Below are positions 17,961 through 26,879 of a stretch of 64,000 nucleotides of DNA, one piece after another. This DNA is from Geodermatophilus sp. DSM 44513 (GTDB taxonomy: Bacteria > Actinomycetota > Actinomycetes > Mycobacteriales > Geodermatophilaceae), in NCBI RefSeq assembly GCF_032460525.1, contig NZ_CP135963.1, positions 4,030,001 through 4,094,000 on the forward strand, in the 5' to 3' direction. Each line of letters opens with the position of its first letter. The first letter of the stretch is position 1. The position numbers and the translations under genes were made by a program. Below the pieces are notes generated by a model. That model worked only from the letters and a program-made list of their open reading frames with translations. It was not told where the DNA came from and did not search any database.

Positions 17961-19849
17961 GCGCGCCGAACCCGCCTCTTCTTCAGATCAGCGCACGCGA
18001 CGTACCACCCGTCGTGGACGTGCGCCGAACCGACGGTGTACCCGATGCGCTCTGGTCGCAGGTCCTCGCGCACTGGGGAGCCAGCGGCACTCGGCCGAAC
18101 GAGCGGACGACGGTTGCCCAGCACCGCTTCCTCACCGATCTGGCCTGGCTGCCCCCCGCCCTGCGTCGATCCCGGGTGGGCATCACCTGGGACGACCGTG
18201 CCCGCGACCTCGTCTCGGCCGCCGGCTCGGAACGAGGCGAGCTGGCAGCGGCGCGCGACAGCACATCCCTGGACGCGGCGGCCGTCCGCAGCCGGCTGAC
18301 CGGGTCACGAATGAACCCCGATGTTCTGCAACCGTTCCAGCTCCGCGACCTGGGCCGGCTGCTCGCCCTGCCCCACGGCGCGAACTTCAGCGTGCCCGGA
18401 GCGGGCAAGACCGCGGTCACCTACGCGGTGTATGAGGCGGAACGCGCCGCCGGACGCGTCCAGCGGCTGCTCGTCGCCGGGCCGCTCTCCGCGTTCGAGG
18501 GGTGGCGGACCGAGGCGGCCCGGTGGCTGGCCCCGCCACCCACCATCGGCACCGTGGCCGCAGGGGAATGGCATACCGAGGTCCTGCTGGTGACCTACAA
18601 CCGGCTGCTGTCCTCCTACGAGGACATCGCGGCCTGGGTGGCGGCCCAGCCCACGCACGTGGTGCTCGACGAGGCCCACCGGGTCAAGCGTGGTCGCGGC
18701 GGCCAGTGGGGATCGGCCTCCCTGGACCTGGCCCGTCTCGCCGCCCGGCGGGACGTCCTCACCGGCACCCCCGCGCCGCACCACCCCCGCGACCTCGCCG
18801 CCCTCCTGGACTTCTGCTGGCCCGGACAGGGCAGGGCACTACTCCCCCAGCAGGCGTTCGCGGCCGTACCCCCAGCCAGCGCCATGCACGAGACCCAGGT
18901 CGCCGTCGCGCCGCTGTTCGCCCGCACCACCAAGGCAGAGCTGCACCTCCCCGAGATGGCCTTCACGGTTCAGCCGATCCCCCTGGACGGCCTGCAGGCG
19001 GAGATCTACGCCGCGCTGCGCAACCGGGCGGCGCAGCAGTTCGTGTCCACCGCGCAGGACCAGACCGCGTTCGCCCGCATGGGCCGCGTCGTGATGTACC
19101 TGCTGGAGGCCGCGACCAATCCGGCGCTGCTGGCTGCCGGCTCGGCCACCGGCGACCCCCTGCCCTTCCAGCATCCGCCCCTCGACATCCCACCCGGCAG
19201 CCGCCTCGCCGAACTCATCGCCGACTACGGGACGTACGAGACACCCCCCAAGTTCGCCGCGCTGGCCCAGATCGTGTCGGAGAACGCGGCCGCCACACCG
19301 CCCCGCAAGACGCTGGTCTGGTCGAACTTCGTGCGCAACCTCGAGCAACTGGCCAGCCGGGTGCTGCCGGCGCTCAACCCGGCCGTCGTGCACGGCGGCG
19401 TGCCGGCTGAGGTGCCGGCACGACCGGGCGGGCGCACCCGGGAGCAGGAGCTGCGGCGCTTCCGCCACGATCCCGACTGCACCGTTCTGCTGGCCAACCC
19501 CGCCGCGATGAGCGAAGGGGTAAGCCTGCACGACGTGTGCCACGAGGCCGTCTATCTCGACCGGACCTTCAACGCCGGCCAATATCTGCAGAGCCTGGAC
19601 CGGATCCACCGCCTCGGCCTGCCGCCCGGGACCAGGACCCAGGTGACGTTCCTGGTCACCAGCGGCACCGTCGACGAGACCGTGGATCGCCGCGTACGAG
19701 TGAAGGCCGAGCGGCTGAGCGCACTGCTCAATGACCCCGAGCTGACCACCTTCGCCCTGCCCGACGAGGACGACTACGGGCCGGTGCTCGACAACCGCGA
19801 CGACGCCGCAGCTCTGTTCGCCCACCTCCGCGGCCTCTCCCCACCATGA
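17957..19849 (+). CDS. SNF2/DEAD-like helicase, defence-type operon
   Basis: 630 residues. Walker A is VPGAGKT near residues 146-152, with VLDEAHRVK (DEAH) near 236-244. The second RecA lobe holds KTLVWSNFVRNLEQL, LLANPAAMSEGVSLHD and the arginine-finger motif QSLDRIHRLG near 550-565. This is a SNF2-family ATPase likely to translocate on double-stranded DNA. It overlaps both neighbours (GTGA upstream, ATGA downstream). A SNF2 helicase between a ParB-like protein, a nuclease-like protein and a methylase resembles restriction or DISARM-like logic, but this gene set does not match a system I can name. Confidence 0.88.
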   Translation: MSAPNPPLLQISARDVPPVVDVRRTDGVPDALWSQVLAHWGASGTRPNERTTVAQHRFLTDLAWLPPALRRSRVGITWDDRARDLVSAAGSERGELAAARDSTSLDAAAVRSRLTGSRMNPDVLQPFQLRDLGRLLALPHGANFSVPGAGKTAVTYAVYEAERAAGRVQRLLVAGPLSAFEGWRTEAARWLAPPPTIGTVAAGEWHTEVLLVTYNRLLSSYEDIAAWVAAQPTHVVLDEAHRVKRGRGGQWGSASLDLARLAARRDVLTGTPAPHHPRDLAALLDFCWPGQGRALLPQQAFAAVPPASAMHETQVAVAPLFARTTKAELHLPEMAFTVQPIPLDGLQAEIYAALRNRAAQQFVSTAQDQTAFARMGRVVMYLLEAATNPALLAAGSATGDPLPFQHPPLDIPPGSRLAELIADYGTYETPPKFAALAQIVSENAAATPPRKTLVWSNFVRNLEQLASRVLPALNPAVVHGGVPAEVPARPGGRTREQELRRFRHDPDCTVLLANPAAMSEGVSLHDVCHEAVYLDRTFNAGQYLQSLDRIHRLGLPPGTRTQVTFLVTSGTVDETVDRRVRVKAERLSALLNDPELTTFALPDEDDYGPVLDNRDDAAALFAHLRGLSPP

Positions 19850-20739
19850 CTGACAACGCGGCGCGCGAGCTGCCCGGCTGGCAGCAGGTCCGCGCCGCGG
19901 TCCGGCTCGCACCGGCGCTGGCGGGCTCCGTCAGCTCCCCTCGCGCGCGCCGAGAGATGTTCCGGCGCCTGCCCACGGGTGGACTCCTGGGCGTCGAGGA
20001 CCTGGCGGCCGGCGAGATGCTGCTCATCCGACTCCGGCTGCTCACCGAGGGCCCCGGCCCCGGGGAACTCGTCGCCGCGCCCGGCCTGACAGTGGTCGCC
20101 GCCCTGCCGCCGGACCAGGCCTGTGCCCTGGTCGTGCGCACACTCTTGACCGCTGACGCCGCGCCCTGGGCATCCGCGGCCATCACCGGCGGAACGCCCG
20201 ACTACACGGTTGTGCCAGAGGGCGCACGGCGTCTGCTCAACGGCCTGGATCCGGACGAACGCGAGGCCGCGTTGCTCGCCGCCGCCCGGCGCGCGGACCC
20301 CGAGGGCAGAGCGGCCGCTGGAGAGCGTGGCGAGGCGTTGGTCGTGCAGCGCGCTCAGGAGGAGCTGCAAGCCGCCGGGCGCCCGGACCTCGCCCGCCAG
20401 GTGCGCCAGGTCAGCGTCGTCTCCGACCAACTCGGCTACGACGTCACCGCGCCGACGTTGGACGGTCGTCACACCCGACGACTGGAGGTGAAGACGGCTG
20501 GCTCCGGGTTGCGCGTGCACCTGAGCCGCACGGAGGCCGACGTCGGAGCGTCCGACCCCGCCTGGGCGCTCGTCGTCTGCTGCGGCAGCGAGACGGGTGA
20601 ACACCTCGAACTCGCCGGCTGGTGCCGCGGCGTCGACCTGCTGCCCTTGCTGCCCATCGACCGGCATGCTCGGGGCCGCTGGGCCGACGTGGTACTCGCG
20701 CTGCCCTCCGGCCTGCTTCGCCCGGGACTCCCGGCGTAG
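19846..20739 (+). CDS. DUF3883-like protein, possible nuclease component
   Basis: 297 residues. The first half is helical with no recognised domain. The C-terminal half matches the DUF3883 pattern: GERGEALVVQRAQEELQAAG, then DQLGYDVTAPT and RRLEVKTAGSGLRVHLSRTE. The Glu of the helix, the Asp of GYDV and the E-V-K of LEVKT fit a PD-(D/E)XK-like core, which suggests DNA cleavage or DNA binding. It is translationally coupled to the helicase through ATGA. In restriction-like modules DUF3883 often accompanies helicases and methylases. Confidence 0.75.
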   Translation: MTDNAARELPGWQQVRAAVRLAPALAGSVSSPRARREMFRRLPTGGLLGVEDLAAGEMLLIRLRLLTEGPGPGELVAAPGLTVVAALPPDQACALVVRTLLTADAAPWASAAITGGTPDYTVVPEGARRLLNGLDPDEREAALLAAARRADPEGRAAAGERGEALVVQRAQEELQAAGRPDLARQVRQVSVVSDQLGYDVTAPTLDGRHTRRLEVKTAGSGLRVHLSRTEADVGASDPAWALVVCCGSETGEHLELAGWCRGVDLLPLLPIDRHARGRWADVVLALPSGLLRPGLPA

Positions 20740-20786
20740 AGGCCGCAACGACCCACGGCGGTTCTCACCAGGTGGCGCGTCTCACT

Positions 20787-20809
20787 GGGCCCGGGGACCC
20801 TCCGGGCCC
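20787..20809 (+). promoter_or_regulatory. GC-rich hairpin before the methylase gene
   Basis: GGGCCCGG and CCGGGCCC form a perfect 8-pair stem around a 7-base loop, ending 13 bases before GTG 20823. No T tract follows. It may attenuate or uncouple methylase translation from the upstream genes. Confidence 0.5.
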
Positions 20810-20822
20810 TAACGTAGCTACC

Positions 20823-22769
20823 GTGACCGAAGGGGAGGGCCGCAGCTCGCTACGGCACTTCGACGTCGCAGCCGTCGAGGCACAGGCACGCGCGGAGTCC
20901 CGCAACCGGGAACGTGTGGTCCCGCTCGTCAGTCTCTACCGGTGGTGGGCACGGCGGACCGATGCGGTGACCGGAGCGCTGCTCGATGCCTACGCAGTCG
21001 ACCATCCAGGTCGGCTGCACGTCGCAGACCCCTTCGCTGGCGGCGGAGCGACCGCGCTCGCCGCGCTCCGGCGCGGGCACCGGGTCTACGCCCAAGACAT
21101 CAACCCGTGGGCGGCAGGCGGACTTCGACTGCTGCTCGGCATGCCGAGCCCCCGCGAGGTCGACGTCGCCATCCACGAGCTGAGCAGGAAGGCGCCGGCG
21201 CTGCTCGCGGACGCGTACGCCACCCACCTCAGCGACGGCACCGCCGCGCAGCTCGCGCACACCCTGCGCGTGGCAGTAACGAGCTGCGCCGAATGCGGAC
21301 ACGAGCAGAAGCTCTTCCCCCACGCGCTCGTCAGCCTGACCGTTCGCCGCGACTGCGGCGGTGACCACAAGCCGGCCTGGCTCGCCTGCCGCCGAGGTCA
21401 CCTGTGGCGCGCTGACGACGCCACCCACTCCTGGCCGTGCCCCACCTGCCGGGAACTCGTCGATCCTGCCGCGGGCTACACCGCCGGCCGGCGGGTGAGC
21501 TGCACCGGCTGCGGATCGGAACGCACGCTTGCCGAGCGGCTCAGCACCGGTGCACGCTGGGAACCTGTCCTGGTCGAACGGGTCGCCGGACGACGACGGG
21601 AGCTCGGGCCGCCGACCGACCGGGAGAAGACCCAGGCCGCCGATGACAGCTGGACCCCCGGTCGAACCCTGGGCGCGGTCCCAGCCGACGGCGTGGAGAC
21701 GCGGGTCTTGCACGTGCACGGCTTCCGTCAGTGGGAGGACCTCTACCCCGCCCGCCAGCGCGTCCTCCTCGAGCGACTCCTGAACGCCGCCGCCTCCAGC
21801 GGACGACCAGGCCCGGGCAGGGACGCCGTCGTCCTGGCGGTCACCGGGGCCACCGAGATGGCGGGGCTCGTCTCACGCTGGGACCGCTACTACCTCAAGT
21901 CCTACGAAGGCATGGCCGGGCACCGCTTCAGCCTCACCACCCTCGCCGCCGAACCGCATGTCTGGGGCGCCGGCAGCGGTCGCGGCACCATCCAACGGCG
22001 CTTGGCCGCGCTGTCTCGGTCCGCGCGGTGGTGGGCCGAGTCCCCGCGGCAGCCGCAGCGGCACCGCGGACGCCGGCCGACCGTCGTCTGCGCCGATTCA
22101 CGCGTCATGGACCTGCCCGACCGCAGCGTCGACCTCGTGCTCACCGACCCGCCGTACCACGATGACGTGCAGTACGGCGAGCTGTCCCTGCCTCTGCGGG
22201 CGTGGGCCGGCCTATCCCTGCAATCCCTCGACGGAGAGACCGTCGCCGGCGTCGGTGATCCGGGCCAATACCGACGTCTGCTCACAGAGGTGCTGCGAGA
22301 AGCGGCTCGTGTCCTCACCCGCGACGGCCACCTCGTGCTGACCTACGCGAACCGCTCCCCCGCCGCCTGGATCGACTGCCTCGCCGCACTCCAGGCCGCT
22401 GGGTTTCGCACGGTGGGCGCGCTCACCGTGCACGCCGAGAACGAGACCGACGCCGCCAAGCGTGGCCGCCGGGCCTGCAGCCGCGACCTGGTCCTGGACC
22501 TCGTCGCCGACGCTGGCCGACGCCGGGGTCCTGCCGAGCGACTCCCGGCCTGGGCACCACCGTCGCTTCTCACACCCGGCGACGACGAGCGTGGCTTTCT
22601 CGCCGCGGTCGCCGTCCACGCCCTGCGGGTAGGCGCGCTGGAGGAAGGGTGGGAGGAAGACGCGGCGCGGACGCTGTCATCCCATCCGTTCGCTCGCCCG
22701 GCCGCAGGCTCCGATGTTGATGTGCCCTTGGTCGGCGATCCTTCCTGGACGCGCAGCGCCCCGGCCTAG
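20823..22769 (+). CDS. DNA methyltransferase with zinc ribbons (DUF1156-like)
   Basis: 648 residues from GTG 20823. The SAM-binding motif is DPFAGGGATALAAL near residues 69-82, with QDINPWA after it. Several CxxC pairs (CAECGHEQK, CPTCRELVD, CTGCGSERT) form zinc ribbons near residues 150-230. The catalytic motif is LTDPPYHDDVQYGELS near 440. DPPY indicates an amino-methyltransferase making N6-methyladenine or N4-methylcytosine. The order of SAM motif, zinc ribbons and DPPY is that of DUF1156-type methylases in defence loci. It is 83 bases downstream of the DUF3883-like gene, the only spaced junction in the operon. It probably marks self DNA. Confidence 0.88.
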   Translation: MTEGEGRSSLRHFDVAAVEAQARAESRNRERVVPLVSLYRWWARRTDAVTGALLDAYAVDHPGRLHVADPFAGGGATALAALRRGHRVYAQDINPWAAGGLRLLLGMPSPREVDVAIHELSRKAPALLADAYATHLSDGTAAQLAHTLRVAVTSCAECGHEQKLFPHALVSLTVRRDCGGDHKPAWLACRRGHLWRADDATHSWPCPTCRELVDPAAGYTAGRRVSCTGCGSERTLAERLSTGARWEPVLVERVAGRRRELGPPTDREKTQAADDSWTPGRTLGAVPADGVETRVLHVHGFRQWEDLYPARQRVLLERLLNAAASSGRPGPGRDAVVLAVTGATEMAGLVSRWDRYYLKSYEGMAGHRFSLTTLAAEPHVWGAGSGRGTIQRRLAALSRSARWWAESPRQPQRHRGRRPTVVCADSRVMDLPDRSVDLVLTDPPYHDDVQYGELSLPLRAWAGLSLQSLDGETVAGVGDPGQYRRLLTEVLREAARVLTRDGHLVLTYANRSPAAWIDCLAALQAAGFRTVGALTVHAENETDAAKRGRRACSRDLVLDLVADAGRRRGPAERLPAWAPPSLLTPGDDERGFLAAVAVHALRVGALEEGWEEDAARTLSSHPFARPAAGSDVDVPLVGDPSWTRSAPA

Positions 22770-22854
22770 CCTGTCGTGGCCCGACGGCCGCTGGCCGAAC
22801 GGCGGATCGGACACCAGATCCAGGGCCACCAGCACTCTCCCCGGACTTTCAAGG

Positions 22855-23781
22855 TCATGAGGTCCAGGCGCGGGTGGCCGGGACCCACCGAGCCGTATCC
22901 GGCACGGTTGCTCCGTCGAGCAGCGGGTCGGCGAACCGGAAGGTGGCCTCCAGAAGTTCGTCGAACTGGTCGGGCAGCCGGTCCTGCAGGTGCTGGCGAT
23001 CGCGCCACCGGCGGTAACGGGTCTGCCCGAGTGCGGCGTAGCCGTCGAGCAACTCGCGCAGCGGATGCAGGTCCGCGCCGCGATGACGGGCCACCAACAG
23101 CATGGCTTCCCGGGCAGCCCGGGCGTCGAAGACATGTGCGCCGGTCAGCAGGAAGATGTCGCCGAAGTCCCGCCAACGCGTGCTCGCCGTACCGCGCTGA
23201 GCGGCGGTGACCACCTTCTCGGCAAGCACCATGGGGATCGGATATCCCAGCAGGTCGATCTCACCGCCCAGCAGGCGCGGCACGTGCACCGTCTGGGGCG
23301 CCGGCCAGATCGGGTCGCCGACGTTGACATCGACGTGGAAGGTCTCGTTGGCGGTGGCGAGCCGGGCACGCAAGGTGACTCGCACGCCGCTGTACTCGTC
23401 CTCGTCCCGGATCGACTCGGCGTGGACATCGGAGATGTCGAACTCGAGTCCGTCGTCCTCGCCGGAGGGCAGGACGATCTGGGCCACGTCGACGACCAGC
23501 TGGCGAACGTGCTCGACCTCCCGGGACTGAGCCAGCGCGGCGAAGTCGATGTCGGCGGTCGGGCGGCGCAGATCGTAGGCGGCCAGCAGCACGCCCCCCT
23601 TGAGGACGAGGTGGCGGGCGTGCGGCGACGCGGCAAGCCGGGCGAGGAACCCTTCCAGCGCGTACAGCCGCAGGTACTCGGCGGTGGCGCGGCCTGCCTT
23701 CTTGGCTTCCGACCGCAGATCCAGGTAGGCGCGTCCATCGGTGGTAGCTCGGGTGGCGTTGGCACGGCGCGGCCCGGTCAC
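22855..23781 (-). CDS. abiEii: AbiEii-type nucleotidyltransferase toxin
   Basis: 308 residues from GTG 23781. The nucleotidyltransferase core is visible: LVLKGGVLLAAYDLRRPTADIDF near residues 57-80 (KGG and the DxD pair), FDISDVHAE and FHVDVNVGDP, then PMVLAEKVVTAAQRG. AbiEii proteins are type IV toxins that transfer nucleotides and cause abortive infection. The start overlaps the AbiEi stop by four bases, so the pair is coupled. It converges on the methylase gene, placing a second defence unit next to the four-gene operon. Confidence 0.88.
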   Translation of the reverse strand: MTGPRRANATRATTDGRAYLDLRSEAKKAGRATAEYLRLYALEGFLARLAASPHARHLVLKGGVLLAAYDLRRPTADIDFAALAQSREVEHVRQLVVDVAQIVLPSGEDDGLEFDISDVHAESIRDEDEYSGVRVTLRARLATANETFHVDVNVGDPIWPAPQTVHVPRLLGGEIDLLGYPIPMVLAEKVVTAAQRGTASTRWRDFGDIFLLTGAHVFDARAAREAMLLVARHRGADLHPLRELLDGYAALGQTRYRRWRDRQHLQDRLPDQFDELLEATFRFADPLLDGATVPDTARWVPATRAWTS

Positions 23782-24350
23782 AGCAGGACCTCCAGCGCCT
23801 GCCGCAGCGACGAGGTCGCTCGAGGAAAGGACTTTGCGACGCGGAGCAGCTCGACCGGCTGTCCGCCGCGGCGCAGCCAGCGGCGCAACGCTTCGTAGGC
23901 CAGATCCGGGCCGAGCGCGCCGCGCAGACGGAACGCGTCGACGATGGTGCGCGGAGCGTTGTAGAGGCCGATCTCCGTGTCGTCGTCGATCGTCAATAGG
24001 TCACGGCCGACGTGGAAGGTCTCCGTCGCAAAGCTGTGCCAGCGGACCGGAACGTCGACGTGCGGATGCCACGTTCCGCGTGGCAGCGCGACATCGTGTT
24101 CCAACGGGATGGTGTCGGTCAGCCGGTGTTCGGCCAGAGCTGAGGTCAGGCAGAGGGTGGCTTGGGGGGCTCGTTGGGCGATGGTGACGAGGTCAAGGTC
24201 AGCCAAGGGAGCGCTCGTTCGGCGGTACAGTCCGCGACCGATCGCTTCGACCGCCCCGCGGTCCCGCAGCCGATACAGCTCGTGCTTGGTCAGGCCTGCT
24301 GCGCGCGCCTGCGAGTAGGTGAACGTCGCTGGCAGATCGCCGCCGGTCAT
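23778..24350 (-). CDS. abiEi: AbiEi-type antitoxin/regulator
   Basis: 190 residues. The N-terminal winged helix (FTYSQARAAGLTKHELYRLRD, then GRGLYRR) is the repressor domain of the AbiEi antitoxin. The rest is the alpha/beta antitoxin domain (TLCLTSALAEHRLTDTIP, NAPRTIVDAFRLRG). AbiEi represses its own operon and neutralises AbiEii. The region just upstream of its ATG is unusually AT-rich for this window and is the likely operon promoter. Normal length. Confidence 0.88.
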   Translation of the reverse strand: MTGGDLPATFTYSQARAAGLTKHELYRLRDRGAVEAIGRGLYRRTSAPLADLDLVTIAQRAPQATLCLTSALAEHRLTDTIPLEHDVALPRGTWHPHVDVPVRWHSFATETFHVGRDLLTIDDDTEIGLYNAPRTIVDAFRLRGALGPDLAYEALRRWLRRGGQPVELLRVAKSFPRATSSLRQALEVLL

Positions 24351-24539
24351 CGGATCCCCTCGGAACTAATCCACACAGATAGGGATCAACTGTAAAGGAA
24401 AGTTCCGCGATGGGCGGTGACCGGAGCCAGCGTGGACTGGATAGCCCACCGCTACTACCAGGCGCCCCCGCAACTCACCGGCACGTCGTGATTCGCAATC
24501 GCCCGGCACCCCAACTGGGGGGTCAGCCGACCGATACTC

Positions 24540-25579
24540 CACAGGCCATCGTTGAGCTGGACGAGGTTCAGGTGTCACGGATCGTAAGGTGCCAAGCCGG
24601 GTCCGAGCAGCGTGAGCTGCGGCCGGTCGCAGTCCGGGTCCCACCAGTCGGCGAGTCGCGGTCCAGTTACTCCAGGTCGGTCTCGACCCGCTTCCGCAGT
24701 TCTGCCGGGGCCCGGCGGGCCAGTTCCTCCACGTCCTCAGCAGTGGCCGTCGACACGCCCAGATAGGAGGCAGTCGCCTGCGGCAGTACCGAGTCGGGCA
24801 CGGCCGGCGTCCATGGGGTCTGGGCCTCCTCCCCCGAGGGTTCCCGCACCCTGGGTCACGGCCGGTATCGGGCTCGCGCGGCCGGGTGACGTGGGCGAGC
24901 AGGGAGCCGACGGCATTGGTGTAGGCCTGCCAGGGTTGCTCACCGGCAGTGGCGGGGATCGCCTCGTCTTCTGCGTCGCGTTCGAAGGCCAGCAGTGCGG
25001 CGATGTCGGCGGCCTCCTGTGCGGTGAGCTGGCGGCCCAGCAGGGTCAGCTCCAGTTTGGGGACGAGCAGTTGGCCGTCGTCGGTCAACGTGAGCTCCCA
25101 ACCCCCTGGCGCGCTGGCCGTCTCCTTGTCGAGCAGGACGGCCACCGCGCTACGGCCACTACGCTCGGACACCGCGGCAGTCAACACCGCCAGATCCCCG
25201 CTCTCGTCTCCCGCACCCGGTGCGACGAGCAGCACCTCCGGCATCCAGGAGTGCCCTGCGGTCGCGTGCAACCGGCCGTCCAGGACGCCGGCCTGCTCCA
25301 CGTCGGGCCGGATCGGGTTGTCTCGGAGCCGGGTATGCAGCGAGGCCGCAACGGAGCCAAGGTTCTCCACGTGCGTGACCCGTGCCCCCACCTGGCGAAA
25401 CGAAGAGCAGCTGGCAACGGCGCGGGCCGAGGCAGCCCCGGTGACCGAGGCCGGGCGGTCGATCCCCACCGGGTATCGGCCGACCGATATGCCCTCGACT
25501 CGTAGCTCACGATGGATCCCCGGGGTCGCGTAGTAGGCGAATCGTCCGTGCCGCAGCCGGATCTGGCGATCAGCTCCAA
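24540..25579 (-). pseudogene. Remnant of a BTAD/SARP-type large regulatory protein
   Basis: Fragments of one protein are spread over several minus-strand frames: SVAASLHTRLRDNPI, TLTDDGQLLVPKLELTLLG, ALLAFERDAEDEAIPATAG, then after a frame change DSVLPQATASYLGVSTATAED, and after another WWDPDCDRPQLTLLGP. This order matches the middle of actinobacterial BTAD (bacterial transcriptional activation domain) proteins, usually about 1000 residues. The N-terminal and C-terminal parts are missing and the sequence stops near 24590. A dead fragment, with no predicted product. Confidence 0.6.
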
Positions 25580-25685
25580 GGTGATGGGTGCGCGCTGTTG
25601 GACAACCGTGCTGCCTGGCTTGCCTCAGCGCTGACCCCGCCCGGCCAGCCGCTCGTGCTCCGCGAGGACAGCCGCCGCGACGCGG

Positions 25686-26318
25686 TCAGCGTCGCCGCAG
25701 CAGCGGAAGCAGGATCTCGTCGACGACGACGGTGACCACCGCGGAGTCCAGCGGCTGCCCGGTCACTGCCCACCGCTGGAGGAGGATGCCCGGCCCCGCT
25801 TCGGCCGCCATCCAGGCGCCTGTTCCCGGTCGCAGCTCTCGCCGGTCCACGGCGCGGTCGATGACCTCAGTGAAGGCTTCCTGCCAGCGGGCCAGCGGCC
25901 CCTGCCGGAAGACCTCGGCCAGCGTGGGTTCATGGTGCAGCGCGCCAAGCAGGGTCCGGCTCGCCCGGCCAGAGGGGCCGGCGAGGACCTCGGCGAGGGA
26001 GTGCAGAAGGACCAGGAGATCCTCACGCAGGCAGCCGGTGTCGGGTCGGGCCAGCTCGTCGGCGGTGGCATCGTCGATGACGCTCAGCAGCAGATCACCC
26101 TTGCTGGCCCAGCGCCGGTAGATCGTGGCCTTACCCACCCCGGCCGCGGCGGCGACGGCATCCATAGTCAGACCGCAGTAGCCGGCCTCTGCCAAGACCT
26201 GCAGCGCGGCGACCTTGATCGCATCATCACGGGAGGGGTCGCGTGGGCGCCCCACGGAAGGGCGCTGACACGCCTGATCTCGTGCCCGGGAGGGCTGGAA
26301 GGCATCGTGGCCAGGCAC
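25686..26318 (-). CDS. TetR-family regulator
   Basis: 210 residues. The HTH is LTMDAVAAAAGVGKATIYRRW. The C-terminal ligand domain contains LHSLAEVLAGPSGRASRTLLG and EPTLAEVFRQGPLARWQEAF. The first 20 residues are probably not part of the protein, and GTG or ATG codons within them could be used. A close paralogue lies at 40756-41421, sharing the HTH and the RGPMARW-type segment. It lies about 0.5 kb from the damaged SDR module and may once have controlled it. Confidence 0.88.
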   Translation of the reverse strand: MPGHDAFQPSRARDQACQRPSVGRPRDPSRDDAIKVAALQVLAEAGYCGLTMDAVAAAAGVGKATIYRRWASKGDLLLSVIDDATADELARPDTGCLREDLLVLLHSLAEVLAGPSGRASRTLLGALHHEPTLAEVFRQGPLARWQEAFTEVIDRAVDRRELRPGTGAWMAAEAGPGILLQRWAVTGQPLDSAVVTVVVDEILLPLLRRR

Positions 26319-26576
26319 GGCGGCCGACCGTAGCCGCAGCGTTGCTGTGGCGCTACCCGCTCACCGGAAAGAATGACGCGCCGCCGGCGCCCGGAGTGGA
26401 GCTGTTCGGGTACCGGCATCCGACCACGGCTCCGCACAGCCGCCACGACATCGTCGAAAAGGACCCGCGGTCACAGAGCTCCACAAGCACCCGACCAGCT
26501 CTGTCCGCCTCAACCAGGCTGCCGCAGCACCCGCCACCCGCGGGGCCGACTGGGGCACGCTGTCGCCGAACTGCGG

Positions 26577-26744
26577 TCAGCGCCACGCGCTGGCTGTCCG
26601 GGCGAACAGGGCCGCGCCCAGCTCCCGCTCCAGGCGGATCTGTTCGCCCACCGACTGCTGACTCACGTGCATGCGTTCGGCGGCCCGGCGGAAGTGCAGT
26701 TCCTCGGCCACCGTGAGTACGTACTCGAGTTGACGCAGCTCCAC
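26577..26744 (-). pseudogene. LysR-family regulator remnant
   Basis: From GTG 26744 the frame reads VELRQLEYVLTVAEELHFRRA, then RMHVSQQSVGEQI, a LysR winged helix, and stops after ALFARTASAWR. In the next frame the sequence continues SQRVALTAVRRQRAPVG, the normal LysR segment, and then decays by about 26450. It is frameshifted just after the recognition helix. It is divergent from an SDR gene, mirroring the intact LysR at 1574-2494, though the two HTH sequences are of different subfamilies. Confidence 0.7.
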
Positions 26745-26879
26745 CGGACCCTCGCATCGACAGGCTGGACCTGTGGAACGTACCGGACGTCGTCGTTGAT
26801 GCCGCCGCCGTGCACTGGCTGACTCGAGACCGAGCAGGAGCGCGACCGAGCGCTCTCGTCCCGATCCTGGAGGCCGACC

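Noticed and set aside
18839..19912. A minus-strand frame opposite the SNF2 helicase
   Set aside because: Shadow of the helicase; no protein-like pattern, and helicase motifs are intact on the plus strand.
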